From assembly GCA_021464245.1 (NCBI GenBank), contig JADCRB010000045.1, positions 334,468 through 398,467 of the forward strand: 64,000 nt of DNA. Reading direction: 5' to 3'. This DNA comes from Carallia brachiata (Eukaryota; Streptophyta; Magnoliopsida; Malpighiales; Rhizophoraceae). The position numbers and the translations under genes were made by a program. Below, piece after piece: positions 24,201 to 38,400 of the stretch (positions within the stretch are counted from its first letter, which is position 1; each line of letters opens with the position of its first letter). The notes beneath the pieces are model-generated. The model ran no database searches and had not been told where the DNA came from. It saw nothing but the letters and a program-made list of their open reading frames with translations.

Positions 24201-27200
24201 AGTTTAACACATGATATAGATTTACCAGCTAATGCATTCGGCACTGGTGTCAGCCTAGGGAAACACTCTTAAAAGTAAATCTAGGGATGGAAAATAACAA
24301 AAGCAAGAAATTTTGCAGATAAAATCTGTGGAAATCATCTCTAACCATAATTGCTTCTTTTTGCTTGAGGGCATCCTGCAGATTTGCAGGTCACAAATAT
24401 TTTGTTCAAGAAGTCAGTTTCGTATGTCAATAATTTCTAGCTTTCTGGGAATTATTGGATTATTTAATGCAAATGAGGCCTTAAGAGTGCAAATTTTTTT
24501 TTTTGTCTGTGTGTGTATCTGAGCAAGCCTCTGTGCTCAGATTGATAGATTTGTTTTCTGTTCTTTTGTTTACATAGAAAAGTCCTGTTCAGGGAGTTAA
24601 ATAGCATTAATCATTAGGTCGCGGTTGCTGGATATGCAGATTATTGACATTGACTGGACCTAATCTATCTTTCAGGTCAAGATGCAGCGATTAGGACACC
24701 TTTTCAAACCGTTGGAAGTCACAAGCATGTGTGAGGGTTGGCTGTGAAATTACCTTTTCCCTGCTTTATATTGCACTTCTCACATGTTAAAGTGGTTTGG
24801 ATGGGTTTTCACTTATGCCTTGTTGTTACCTGCTTTAATTGGATTGATTTATTTAATAATTATTACTGTAGGCTGAAACTTCATGAAAAGATGGATGAGA
24901 TGGAAAGAACTTGGAACTTGAGGAGGAAAAGCAGTTGGCATGCTGATTCATCACAGGTAGAAATGAATGTTTCTATAACTATAGTTTGCAGTCTTGACAT
25001 TGCTCAGAAACAGTGGGGTGAGACTTTGGTGCCTGTCCTCCTTATAACTATAAATAAGGGACATTTTTTTCTTTGCTTATAGTTCTCTGGGTTTCTTGAA
25101 ACTTTAACAAGAGAGATGTATGTGCAAGCTAAAGGGATGTTCGATGATCAAATGTTCTCTCAGTTGCTTGCAATCACACATGTGGTCATTAAGCAAGCCA
25201 TATGCTATGATAACCTCAAAACTGTATTTGATGTGTACTTACTCTGTACCCTTCTCTGCTAACTCCCTCTCTCCTCTAGCTTTCCAGGGAAGGCGCCCGA
25301 CTTCCTGGCATCATTCGTCGTTCATATGTGAATACTATCTTACAGAATAATTTGTCTGTAATAAAATTTGTATTTTTTTAGGGACATATTTCGCTGATGC
25401 TATGCACTGTTCTGTAGATCTTACCACTATTACAACCCCAGTGAGAATCTGGTATGTCTTCAATGTGGCTAACCTGCTCTGGGAGTTGTGGCAAGAGTTT
25501 CCAATTTCAGATTCTTCTTCACAGAATAGGCAATGCACGGCAAAGCAAGCCAGCATTAACAACAATGTCATGAGTATCGAGTGACTTGGAAATTGTTCAT
25601 AGAAGGTAGTTTTATTTTAGTCAAATTGTGATGGTTGCAATTTATTTGTGCACAAGGACGAAATGAAGCACAAAAGTACTGCGTCCGCATCCCATAAAAA
25701 GTCAAAGATCATTCAGGATTGCCAGCCAGCAATTACCATGATGGCTGGGATGGCAAGTTATTTGTTTGCAGAAAAGTTTGTTCTCGAGCTGGTAGAACTT
25801 TTCCTGTAAGCTCCAGCAGTTGAAAAGTATATAAATTTTCCTGAATTTATTCGAATCCTCTACACTTGGCAGGTACAAGTTCTTCTTTCTCTCTTTTCAA
25901 AAAAACAAGGAAGAGAAGCAGTATCTAATTTTGTAATGGAATTAAGATACTAAAGAAGTTCTCTGTCATGTAGGTGACTTTAACTTTTGGAAGAACCGTG
26001 TATGCCTGGGGACAGCCAATTTACCAAATTCTGTGGTATAGTTATGAGAGTGTATAAAATTAGATCAATAAGAGTTGGAGAGACAGAGAAAGCTGCCATG
26101 CTTCTTATTCTGTTCATGTGGTTATTTCACTGTTTTTCTGCAGGATTAGAAACTTTTTGCAAAAGTGAATAACATTATCAACCTTATATCTAGGTGAGTG
26201 ACTACAGGAACAAAATCCAGCTGGTTCATTTTGGTGGCTCGCTATTGGAGGCTTCAACCATATTATTCATGTTAATACTGCAAATTCACCAAGAACGTCA
26301 TATCGGATTCAAGGATTGGTAGAACTGCAAGAATTCGCATGTGGACGCAGATGTGGATGATCTTCCTTTTCGGTTATTGAGGTCATGCCATGATTTCCAA
26401 CTCTTTCTCAGCTGCAGCACTTAAGGCTGACGAGGCACCTGAAACAAAAATCTTAAATATTCTTGGTGGCCAGATCCTGATGTCTCCAATTGATGTACCT
26501 TCTGATGTAAGTGTCTCACAACTATTCATATTCGTACCTCATGACACATAAATTAGATGTCCTTGAAGTCATGTTGCCAACAATTATGGCGACAACAGGA
26601 ATAGGATAAATTCCCCTCTTTTGCATTAGCATGCATTAATAACCTGTGCCTGGTTGCCAGATTACATGAAGTCATGAATCAAACAGCCACTAGATCTTAT
26701 GGCCATAGATCAGCCTCCGCTCTGTATTACTGGCACTTTGTGATTAGATGATGCTACTCATGGAAGATAGTGGATTCTTATATTGAATTGCTCAAGTTGG
26801 ATTGTCACTTTCGCACACACATGTACTCATTGACGTTGGTGCCAAACATTTATCTGGCCTGAGGTCTCCCTGCAGGAAACTTTTAGTTCACTGCTTTGCT
26901 GATTTGTTTTAATCTACTTTACAGATTTTGCAATTATTGGGATAGACCTGCACATGTTCTTTGGCCGCAGAGACTGTGGAACTTATGCCGCCACTCTAGC
27001 AGATTTTCTCTGACTTACTTGCAAAAGTTATTTTATTTTTGCAGCCTCACTCTACATGAACTTTTGCTGCTAAGTTTTCCAAATCCTTGAAGCATAATAA
27101 CATCAACTTGAATCAAAGGTTCAATCTACTTTATAATGTGCATTCAAATATGATGATCAAACTAGTGATTGGAATTTGAATGTATCCAAAGTCAGCAAAA

Positions 27201-28236
27201 TTCAAGTCATGGTACTTGTTGCTAGATGGGAATGCCTGTTGAACAGATTCCTCACTGACCCTAGAAATATAGCTTCTGTGTGATATTTTTGTTTCACATT
27301 GTTGGTTATCCTTAATGAACTCTGAAGTATTCTACAGGTGAATCCATTTTATTGATAACGAGGCTTGCAGAAATCATCTATGTCCTTCAAGAACTAGCCG
27401 GTCTAAGAATTCATTCGGAAACATCGGCACTTCCTTTACATCCTCATCTGAGAAGTTGTCTAACATACAGGTAAACTTTGATAAGCGACTGCACCTACTT
27501 GTTCTTTTTCCTTCATTTTGCGAGCTTGCAATAACAAGGTGAGATAGCTATTCAGAAAATGGTCATTTGACACCTAATGCTCCATATGGTTTCTCCGTAA
27601 AATGTAAAAATGGCACTTAGCTCAGGGATGATTAAGTGTCTCCAAAACTGAAAATCTCAAATCAGGGCCAAATTGATCGGAAAAAAAATTTTAAGAACTG
27701 GTTAGTAGTATGAGAAGCCATTGCCAAACTTGGGGTTAGTTTATATTAGGATATATATTGCCACAGGTAACAATAGAAAAAGTCGTGAACTCTGTTAAGA
27801 TCGGCACTCTCATTTTTATGCACTGGTAAAGGTAAAAATCTGAAACGGATGCAGGCCACAGCTGTTAGAAGCAATTGGCCTGAATAATTCTATTTTGAAT
27901 AGGACACAATGCTGGAAACATAAGTCCAGCACGGGATGCATATGGCGGCTTATTTTATGATGTGTTTCGTGGCTTCTAAACTGATATGTGTTGCTGTTAG
28001 CGTAGCCAAAATAAACGCCATTGAATTTACCCAAGTAAAAACAAATGTAACAGAGTTGCGGAGTTCTTATGCTTGGTTTGGATTATTAGAAAGTTACAAA
28101 AAAAAAAAAAGTTATAAGAAAATAAAATTATTTCAATTGATGAGAAAATTGTGAAAAAAAAGATGAGTAAAAAAAAAAATGAATGATAATTTATGAGAGA
28201 AAAGATTGTGTGAAAAAAAAATTGTTTAGATTGATC
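21296..28236. other. Low-coding region with scattered exon-like fragments (+)
   Basis: Fragments bounded by AG and GT with short open frames occur at about 22391-22428 (ASENDLMTLGFQ), 23767-23899 (VDVTGPYSTELNISLTATGL and KSILHGQRAKKKARS), 23995-24090 (PKQMDDQLTEDQTAELPDKV), 24675-24734 (AAIRTPFQTVGSHKHV), 24872-24956 (KLHEKMDEMERTWNLRRKSS) and 27340-27471. They may be the continuation of the gene at 19-21 kb. Stops and phase conflicts between them prevent one model. No known domain and nothing convincing on the minus strand. Confidence 0.3.
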
Positions 28237-28758
28237 CAAGGTTGTCAGAACCAGACCGGTCATCGAACCGGAAATATTAGTGAGTCAATATTCAACCGGT
28301 TCAATCGATCGAACCGGTATTTAAATCGGTATTTATTGATATATATATGTATAAAAATATGTTAAAAAAATAATAATTATACATGATTATTAAATATTAG
28401 ATTTTTTATTTTTAAGGATTAAATTGAAAGTTTTGATAAATTTAGAACTAAATTGAATGTTTTGTAAATTAGGATTAAATTGAAAGTTTTAATTAAATTT
28501 AAAACTCACATATAATTTAAATAAATTGAGATCAAATTATAATTTATAAAAACTTTTATATTGGTTTGAATCGAGTCCCGTTTTTCACCAGTTTTTACGG
28601 TTTTAAGCGGTTCTTAACCGGTTTTGAGCGGTTCTTGACCGGTTTTGACCTGTCCGAGTGTTAAGGGGTAACAATGACCATGAACCGGCCCAGACCTTTG
28701 GCCGGTCAACGGTTGAACCGGTCGGATCAGCCGGTCCGAGCCGGTTTTAACAACACTG
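28237..28758. mobile_element. hAT-type MITE, copy B
   Basis: A 522-bp element beginning CAAGGTTGTCAGAACC, with the inverse of its end reading CAGTGTTGTTAAAACC. It is flanked by GATTGATC (28229-28236) and GATTGATG (28759-28766), an 8-bp duplication with one mismatch. The ends carry repeated AACCGGT words; the interior is AT-rich without an ORF. Confidence 0.82.
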
Positions 28759-30157
28759 GATTGATGAAAATGTGTGAGAAATAAAATGAGTTAAAGAAAA
28801 TGAATAATAATTTGTGAAAAAAAAGTTATAAAAAATATATTATTTATTGATTAGAAAATTATAAGAAAAAAAATTTATTAAAAATAATAAAATAATGATA
28901 ATATTTTTTTAAATAAAATTTCAAATCATTTTCTTTTTTAATTAAAATCACAGAAACCAAACACACCATCAATTTTCGGGTATGCACACTTTCATACATT
29001 TGCGGACATTCTCATATGTGATTTTCTATGTATATGCAGAATACTCTGCAGTCTCATATGCACGCAACAGACTGACGTATTAGGAGGGCTCTAAGAGAGA
29101 ACATAGAGAAAAACTTCTCAATTTTTCTGCGAGAGGCTTATCATACACTGCGTGACGTGCAGTTCTTTTTTACCCGTTTTGACTCTACCTCTAACTGAGT
29201 TATTTTCAAGATAAAAGGGCTATTAAACAAAAAAAAAAAAACTCTTCTTGAAGTCTTTGTTGACGTCTCCAGACCCCTAACTTACCGTCAGTTATTGGGA
29301 ATTTTACATTGATTCCTAGATGAACTTAATTGTATAAATTTATATTCTTTAGAAGGTGAATTTTATAAGTTTTTGTGAAACAGTGATTAAATTGAAAATA
29401 AATTAACGTTTGACTGATTTAGTTGTAACTAACAAAATTGAGTGACAAAAATGAAAGATGTTAATTACCTAGGCTTTATGGTTGCCCAACCGACCCATGG
29501 TCCCTGTACAAGTGAGGACCCGGCCCGTAAATTTTTACCTTGTTCGAAGTGGTTGGGCCCAGTTACTAACCGGCCGTTTGTCTTCACTGCGGAAATCCAT
29601 TAACCCCGTCGAATTCAGATTCGCCGGTCGGAGTTATGTTCTGTCAGGCTGCATGTGTCCCCCGACCACCATCATCTGTAAATACATATAGAAAGAGGAT
29701 GAAGGCGGCGGAACGAAGAGCAATTGTTTGTGCAATTCATTCATTCATATGAATTTGGAATTCTGCTTCCCACAAACACAGAATTTAGGAATTGAGAGGA
29801 CCGGCGGCAACTCAATGGAACTTGGGTCTTTCCAGTTTTGATTCGGGTTTCTTAAGTATTGTGTCATTTTAGTTTTGGGTTAAGTCGGGCACATGGGTTA
29901 TATTTGAGATTGGGAAGATAAAATTTCGCAAAGGAAAATTCAGGCTTTAAAGACCTTGACAAGTTTTTTCCATGTCATAAAGCCTCAAATTTATGACAAT
30001 ACATGAAAAATACAATGAAATTTAGAGATTGAAAACGAGAAAGCGTACGGAGAAATGAATTGGTAGATGGTAAACTGAGTTAAACAACTATGATGAAGTG
30101 AACTCGGAGTCTTGGAGGGTGCAATGAAGACTGCAGAGCGTACCAAAAGAAATAATG
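28759..30157. other. Intergenic; GC-richer patch near 29.5-29.7 kb
   Basis: Mostly AT-rich. The stretch at about 29480-29700 is clearly richer in GC than its surroundings (CCCGGCCCG, CCGGCCGTTTG) and opens a 69-codon frame with no recognisable domain. It could be a dead promoter or first exon; I see no partner exons. Confidence 0.35.
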
Positions 30158-30233
30158 GGATAACATTTATTTTAATTCTAAATTTTTATAGGTTTTTTTA
30201 GTTAAATTTTATATTTTTAAATTTTTTTAATTG

Positions 30234-30268
<35 letters not shown>

Positions 30269-30658
30269 TTTTACAAACTAATCTTTTCGGCAACAAAAGT
30301 TACTTAAACCATTAAAAATAATGTTGACCAAATGGAAATGAATTAAAAAAAATTATAAATATGAATTTTTCCGTATTTTTTCATTGTAATAATTAAAAAA
30401 TTTTACCCTTTTTAAATATTTAAATTATTTTTTAAAAATATTAAAAAAAAAATAAAAAGAAGCCGTATTTAAACTTTTTTGTATTCATTTTCATTTGATC
30501 AATGTTCATTTTTTTTTTTTGTTTAATTAACTTCTATTGACGAAAGGATTCATTTGTAAAAGAATTAAAAGAAATAGGATTCAATTGAAAAAATTAAAAA
30601 AATTTAAAATTTAACTAAAAATATTCATAAAAGATTAAAACTAAAATAAGTGTAAACC
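30158..30658. mobile_element. AT-rich foldback MITE
   Basis: The left end (GGATAACATTTATTTTAATT) pairs with the inverse of the right end (GGTTTACACTTATTTTAGTT), and similarity continues over about 75 bp per arm (TTTAGTTAAATTTTA in both). AAATAATG occurs just before the left end (30150-30157) and again at 30663-30670, a probable target duplication. A (TA)n run at 30236-30265 lies inside. No ORF. Confidence 0.6.
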
Positions 30659-30662
30659 TAAA

Positions 30663-33130
30663 AAATAATGTTCCACAGATATGGCATGGTAAGGGATTTG
30701 GGGCCTCTTGTGGTTGGGAGTTCCAAATGTTCTGAGATCGAATAATAGGAACAAAATTTACGGCTCACCAACCGTATAACATAAAATATTAAATTATATC
30801 GTGAATATTTAGTCTCTTCTCACATTTTTTTAAGTATAGAATTACAATATTTCTTAACAAAATTATAAGATATCATCACAATTTATTTAATTTTATAAGA
30901 AAAAAACATAAAGGAGTGTGATATGCGTGCATTCTAGTATTCCAACTATAAATCTATAAATCTTTGCCCAGAAAAAAAAAAATTATTATAACTCTATAAA
31001 TCTATAGAAAGGATAACAAGCCCTCGAAGATAATTTGGGAGAGCATAATCGCCCCAGTCGTTAACTGTATAAACCTTTTATTCTAAAAGTGATACTTCTG
31101 CCTTCTCTTTTGCTAGGATTTCAATCTACTGCAATTGCAAGTCCAGATCGATGAACATCGCGAAATGAGCCAATTTCTAGAATTAAAACCTGGATATGTT
31201 TTCCAATTAAATTTCAATGCAGTATTTTAACCTCGTGATCACAGAGACAGGAAAAATCTATTTCGATGCTAAGATAACTCAATAAAACAAATAAAAAAAG
31301 ATTCTTTAACGTAGATTCTTCATATAAACTCAACATTCTACCACTCTTTGCCAGTCCACAAGAGCCTAAAGAGCACAGTCCCAAAGTTTCTAACTTTATT
31401 TATTCCTAAACACTAGAGAGAGTAAACTGAGTTTACTTTAAACTAAAATTCGACGTATATTCTCTTTTAAAAGTTTTATTAAAATGGGCTTCAGATTTAG
31501 TTTGTTAATAACCTTATTAATCATTTTAGTTGCAGACAATTAATGCCGTTATATATTCTTACTTTATACAGGTCTTTTGCGTTTGACTCATGCACGTTTT
31601 CGATTGACATCAATACAATGATTTCCTCGGTCAAATGCTTGCCCCAGACTACCGTAGAAAGGATTCAAACAAAAGCTAAGGCGAAAAATCCAACAAAACG
31701 AAATATACTTATAAAAAGAATTTGCCAATTTTAAGGATAATAACCGAAAAGAATCTCTCTTTGCCCTGCGATTTCAATGATTCTTCAAACTCTCTATCTT
31801 CCCTCAAAGTCAAAGGAGACACTTGACTTGTTAATTACTTCCAAATTGTGCTTAAAAAGAGACCTAAATGTAGCTTGAGAGCTGTCATCAAAGGAGGTTT
31901 CTAGAGCTGGAAATCCGTAAGCTTCAAGTTTAAAGAACCAAACTTTAGAAGTTGGTGATTAATGGTATAGCTTGCTTAATGACAAACAACATTATTATTA
32001 AACTAACTTTGCACGAATCTCGTTAACAGAGCTCTGAGGGAAGGTCAATGAATTTACAAAGTGAGGAAGGTGGGGTTCCAGTTATCTTTAAACATGGTCA
32101 GCTGCCATTGCGGCAGCTTATGCATCACATGCACAGTAGATAAAAAGTGTAGGCTAAGGATTTCTCGAACCAAAAGCCCTATTTTATCAAATTTTCTACA
32201 AAATTAGACATTTCAATGTTACAAATTCATTTTCAGAAATTTATTATCTAAACCTATTTCAGAATCTGCTGAAAACTTTGACATATTTACAGGGAGCTAT
32301 TCCATAAAATCCATGTTTTTTTATGACAATAAATCCCTTTTTTTTTTTCTCTGTTAGGATTATTCAAGCATGGGATGTGAGTGTTTTCCATAAAACTTTT
32401 GTTATGTTGAGTTTAAAGATATCATAATATGCCAGCAAATGAAAATGCATAGATATATATATATATATAGATATATATTTTTTATTTTTTATTTTTATTT
32501 TTATTTTTTTGCTACAAGTAAAAGGAAAACATAGTCATTAGGATTGAACATAAGAGCACTTGATTTTAACAGAATATTCCAACTAATTGTACTAGTAGCA
32601 GATAGTAGCAGAAGACGAGATAAAATTTTTCGATACACACATATATCATTAAAATTTCTCAGCATTAAAAGAAAAGAAATACTTACCCAAGCTTATCATT
32701 TATACAGATCAGAACAAATATTATGAGGAAAATGAAAACGGATTTTACCATATGGCTATATTTCCTGACTTAATTAATAATATGGGCTTAATTTAGTTTG
32801 TTCTGTAAGTTACCCTTACATGCAAAATCAAGTTTTGAAATTGTATCTATGTTCAAATTTGCCAGTTAGCCAGCAAGCCGCATCCTTGGGTTAGATAAAT
32901 CATTAATGTCGCCCCTTTTTTTTTCCAAAAAAATAATTGAGCAGGCTAGTCACGCCACACACATGTTGCAATGTGTAGGACTCAGGATATCCCATTATTA
33001 TTTTTTTTTTTTAAAAAAAAAAAGAGCTAACAACCGTATACCGGTATATGTAAGTGTACTCATTTTGTAAATGGGAGTCCGAGTTTTTTTTTTATTTTTT
33101 TATTTTGGCAATAGGGTCTTGTATTCTGAT
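30663..33130. other. AT-rich intergenic DNA
   Basis: No gene recognised on either strand. Short open frames near 31543 and 32544 have no domain and lie in AT-rich, low-complexity sequence. A (TA)n run lies at about 32453-32468. Confidence 0.45.
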
Positions 33131-33613
33131 TAAAGTTGTCAGAACCAGACCGATTATCGAATCGAAAATATTGGTGGATCAAAATTCAACCGGTTGAACT
33201 AGTCGAACCAGTATTTAATAATATATATATATATATATATATGTATGTATAAAAATAATTTAAAAAATAATAATTATAGATGATAATTAAATATTAATTT
33301 TTTTAATTTGAAGAATGAAATTGAAATTTTTAATCAAATTTAGGATTAAATTGAATTTTTTAATTGCATTTAGTACTCAAATTATAATTTAAATAATATT
33401 TGAGGTCAAATTATAATTTATAAATTTTTTAATTTCATTGAACTAATCCAACCGGTCCAATTTTTACCGATTTTCATCGATTTTTGACCGATTTTGACAA
33501 ATTTTTTCTGATCTGAGTCACCCTTTAAATTTTACCAAAACTGACCCAAACCCCAACCGATCACTGGTTCAACCAGTCAGACTAATCAGTCCAGTCCAAT
33601 TTTTACAACAGTG
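33131..33613. mobile_element. hAT-type MITE, copy C
   Basis: A 483-bp relative of the copies at 2935 and 28237. It begins TAAAGTTGTCAGAACCAGAC and the inverse of its end reads CACTGTTGTAAAAATTGG. Flanks ATTCTGAT (33123-33130) and ATTTTGAT (33614-33621) form an 8-bp duplication with one mismatch. Most CCGG words of copy B appear here as CCGA or CCAG, which fits CpG decay and greater age. Confidence 0.78.
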
Positions 33614-33621
33614 ATTTTGAT

Positions 33622-35390
33622 GACTACATGTCGTGTTTTAATGAGTAAGCCAAGGAGCAGTGCCAAAAATAAGAAAAGGCCTTTCATATATATATATATA
33701 TATATATAGAGATTAGAATGCAACCGCCTTTTTTTTTTTACTACAAAAAATATGTATTATTAATATATAAATTATTATATGCACAAGTTGAGGTCGGAAT
33801 CATCCGTTACTATTCTCATTCAATCTTTTTTATATGTGAGAGATTTATCACTGAGACACTATTGAAATCGAGTAAAACTCTTCTAAATCTATTATTGTAT
33901 AATAAATTTAAAACATATACTGCATGTACACAAATAAATTAACAGTCAAATGAATAATATTGTCTCTATTGTGCGGGTAGAGACCCGACAATGCAACAGC
34001 TTATACCAATAAAAAAAACAAGAAGAGAATGATGGGAAAAAAAAAAAGAGGGTATTTCGCGCATCAAAAAGAGGGGGAAAAAAAACGTAAATAAATAAGA
34101 GGGTTCCTTCGTCAGAAATACTGCCACCTCATGTTTAGGATTTAGATGTACAGAAATGCCTTTGAAATTGCACAAGCCTACCTTGATATCGCGTTTGAAG
34201 CTACTAAAGCAACGAGACTTTTCCATAAAAAAAACGCAACAACGAGAATTAGTCTTAATTTGCCAGTTTCGTTGCATTAGTGTTTTTAAATTACTACAAA
34301 AAAGACCGAAAAATTATGAAAATAGAATAGAGTCATTAAAATTAAAATATCTCGTATTTGTTTGATCCTACACCAATATCAATACAACCCCTCATATTTG
34401 AATGTTGAATGCAACCATAATTCATCTATAGTGCAAGCGGCCCTTCCAATCAAGACAGCCCAACCCGGAGTCATAAAGAATTCCAACACAATTGAGTAGT
34501 CGGTCACGCAAAAAAAAAAAAAAATGAAAATGATAATTGCGAGCGTTAATTGGAACTACATCTACATAGAGGCAGGCTGCTAGGAAAAATTTTAGGCTTT
34601 AATAAAAAATTGAGGGAGTAATCCCAATCTTAATGCCATGCTTACTGAAAAAAAAAAAAAACTAAGCAAAATTTTAGAAAATTAGTTTTCACAATTGGGA
34701 AAAAAAAAAAAAAACAAAAACCTCATTGGTGCGCTGCTGGAGTATGCAGGAAGTATGTGCTTTGCTGAAATTTACGTGCTTAAAGCACATTTCTACAAAC
34801 CTTAATTCCATCAAATTTCTCAAAAATAAGAAATTTAATTTCAATACACCAAAATAAAAGTATGCTCATGCGCTTATATAACTGAATCATAAGTCATATG
34901 ATTAATCAGATCATCTAAATAATTTATCATTTACGCGTAGATTGATTATCTCAAAAATCAATTTCTAGTTTTCTACATCCTGTATTCAAAACTTCACTTG
35001 TGAAATTCTACCTAAATACGTTTTGTATATATGAATATATATTTTGGTTCATTTTGTATATGAAATATTGGATAAAAAATATTTGTCTTTTTGTGGCAAA
35101 AGTCTTTAATTATTTTTTTTCCTTTGCTAAAAAAGGAAAAATATATATAAGCAAAGAATGAGCAGATACGAAATAAATGTATTATACTTTATTAATTATT
35201 TTATATAATTAAACGATTTATATTTATAACAAAAATAAATATATTTTTATTAATTTTTATTATAAATATTAAAATAATATATTATTATGAATTTTTGTTG
35301 CGTTCATTTTTATTAGTATTCATGCTAAAAAAAAATTTAAAACAATAGCTTGTTGGGGACACGACACATTATTTTCTCTTCCTCTCTCGA
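33622..35390. other. AT-rich intergenic DNA
   Basis: Contains a (TA)n run at about 33688-33709 and several A-runs (34510-34524, 34648-34662, 34700-34714). No gene recognised. A CT-rich tract at about 35377-35435 probably marks the leader of the SANT gene. Confidence 0.4.
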
Positions 35391-35439
35391 GCACCCCTCT
35401 CCGTTCCTCTCTCTCTCTCTATCTCTCTCTCCATTCCAT

Positions 35440-38400
35440 ATTGATATATTGGACTTGGCCTTGCAGGTCTTTAAGCCCTTCTGAATTGTCCCCAAAACAC
35501 CCATGAAAGCTAAACCATTCTCAACAACAAGGTACTAACTTTTTCTCTTTTATCTTTCGTTCTTCTTTCACTTTTGATGCTTAGTCAAGTTCTCTTTTAT
35601 TTGTCGTGGTCTTGATGTGTTTCAAATAAAAAGCTTTGGTCATTAATATGTATATAAATTGAAGCATAACATGAAACCCCGTTTCCCCAGGTTGCATATT
35701 TTCACGTAGGTTGGGGTCCTGAGTTCTTCTTGTGCCATTTATTCCAGCAGGCTTCTCCATGGAGGTTTGTCAAACAGTCAAAAAATATATATATATCTAT
35801 ATGTTTTCTTTGCATAAACTTTTTGGATTGTCAATGTGGCATCTTTTTAGTTTTGCTCTTCTTGTTCTTTTCTTTGCCTGTTGCTTGCTTTGCTTTTGAA
35901 ACTGCGAATTCTTTGTCTGATCATATCGAAATCCCGCGTATTGGCGTTGAAGTAGCGTCAATGTAACTTCGTATTTTTGGCTTTGACGTTGTTGGTTTCG
36001 GGTGGTGGTTTGTGGATTCTGGGATCTTTGTATTTGTGTTACTGCTTCTTTGGTTTCGGTCTTTGTTGATTTTTGTTTGTTTTGAACCTCGTCATTGGCT
36101 TTTGATGTGAATCTTTGGTAAAGATTGATCTTTGGTCGGGAATTTTGATTTGGGTTGGTAATCTTGGACATCTTTTCCTTGTTAAATTTGTTAAATTTGT
36201 AGTCTATGGGTTGTGTTGGGTGATCAGGCGTGTGAAAATGTTAGCCAACTGGGTGGAAGTTAGCAACCGTATTTTCTAAAGGTTATGACCACTGTGCAGA
36301 AGCACGGCTTCTAGTTTGTGGGTTTTGTTAGTTGATGCGAATACTGTTGTTTTGTTGTTGCAATGGTGGCTAAAGGTTTGAGCATTTCCACTATTTTTCT
36401 GGAAACTGGAATTTCTTTTTCCCTGTTTCCCAAATTTTCATTTTTAGTTCCACTTGGAACCTCAATTACAATCCCTCCTTGGCAGTTTGTTAAACGAATG
36501 AAATTTGTAAGCGTTCTGGCTTTTCGTTCCTATTTCTCTCTGACTAAGTAGCTTCTGGGATGTTGCATCTGCATTGACATTTGTATGCTCTCTCTCTCAC
36601 ACACACACAGCTATTATGAAACTTCTGATAATTTCCAATATGTGGTCTTCCATACTGAGGCTGCAATTATTTGATAATTTTGGGTTTGATGCTAATGTCT
36701 AAAGGAATTTACTGAACACTAAGGCACTTCCTGTAAGACTTAGTCCAGTCATGCATTGCATCTAGTTCAGTGTGTTGTCAAGAATTTGGTCATCTCTAAG
36801 ATCCTCCTTTCTAAGTCCAAAAAAATGGAAATACCACCTGATTGAATCAACTTCTCCCACTATCCATCCATGCTGTCCAATTGCATCTAAGTATTTCGTC
36901 ACTTGAAAAATGCGAGTGACATTCCACTTTGGAGTAGGAAACGTCAAAGTCTGGAGGGGTATGTCTACAAAGAATAGGCGCTTGGAGAAAAACTTGTGAA
37001 CCATTGCCCAAAAGGGGATTCTATGAATGCTTGCTGACTAACATTTGCAGCTGGTGGACAATAGGATCTCCATTATGCATTACCTTTTCTGAAAAAAAAA
37101 AAAAAAGTGATTTGTGCAGTCCAAATGCTGATAGAACACTTACTTGTGTACTTCTGTTAGGTTTTTTAGTGAGCTATTTACTTTGGCACATTGTACACAC
37201 CAGATAATGTCAGCTCGATGGACTTCTTGTATATTGTGCTGAAGCTTATTGCTGTATGTTTTTTACAGATGGAGTCTATTCAGCCAGATCATGATGTCAA
37301 TTTTGTTAAAATTTCAACTTTTGAGCAGTTGGTTCCTCCAAGCTCTCATACATTGGATGGTTTATGTGGAACTCCAGAGGTGCATTCCCGTGTTGGTGAG
37401 CAGTATCAGCAAGGAAATTCCTCCAATGATATCAGAAGCTGACCGTCTTCAGCTTTTAACAGACCCTCTTGATGCTGGAAATGTGGTCAATGTTTCTCAT
37501 ATATTTCTCCTGGGTTTGCCCATGCCAGTTATGTTGCTTCATGATACAAAACATGAGAGCGAGAATGAAGGGTCTGGATGTCTGCCTAAATCAGATGATG
37601 CAGTTGATAAAAACGGGTCCAAAAGATCTAGAAAGAGCAAGAAGAATTGTGTATCAAAGAAGGAATGTTCCATCCTCAATGCTGAATCATTGGATGATCA
37701 AAAGGAATCAAATGCAGCAAATCTTACAGCCAAGGTGGCAGAGAAATTTAGCTTAGATCAGCTGGCTAAAAGCAAGAATTGTTATCTTGTTCCTGGTTCA
37801 AAGAATGGGCTCTGGAATGAAGCTGAAGTAGATAGTTTTATTCTTGGTTTATACATATTCGGTAAAAATTTTGTTCAGATCAAGAGTTTCATAGACAAAA
37901 AAGAGATGGGGGAAATATTGGCGTTCTACTATGGAGAATTTTACAGGTCTGATAATTATAGGAGATGGTCAGATAGTCGGAAGCCAAAAAGAAAAAAGTG
38001 TGTCTATGGCAAGAAAATTTTTACTGGGTGGAGGCAACAGGAACTGTTTTCTCGTTTGCAAACCCATGTCCCGGAGCACTTTCGAACTACTTTTGAGGAG
38101 GTACTCAATTGTTCACCTTTATGCATATATTGATTACTTGTTATTGTGACAGCTTTTAATTGTGATCATGTATGCATATATTGATTTGGCATTATAGCTG
38201 GAAGAGAGTTAGCAAACTGTTACTTCCTTGATATTCTCTTCCATGGTTGGCGACAGAAGTGCCAAACTGTTCCAAAAGAGAGAAAAGTCGATGCTGAAAT
38301 ATTTTTGCACCGGCGAATATATTTTATTAAATAATTGATACACTCAATTTCAGTACATGCAATCAACATCTGACTTCATGTCAAATTCTGATCAGCAGTC

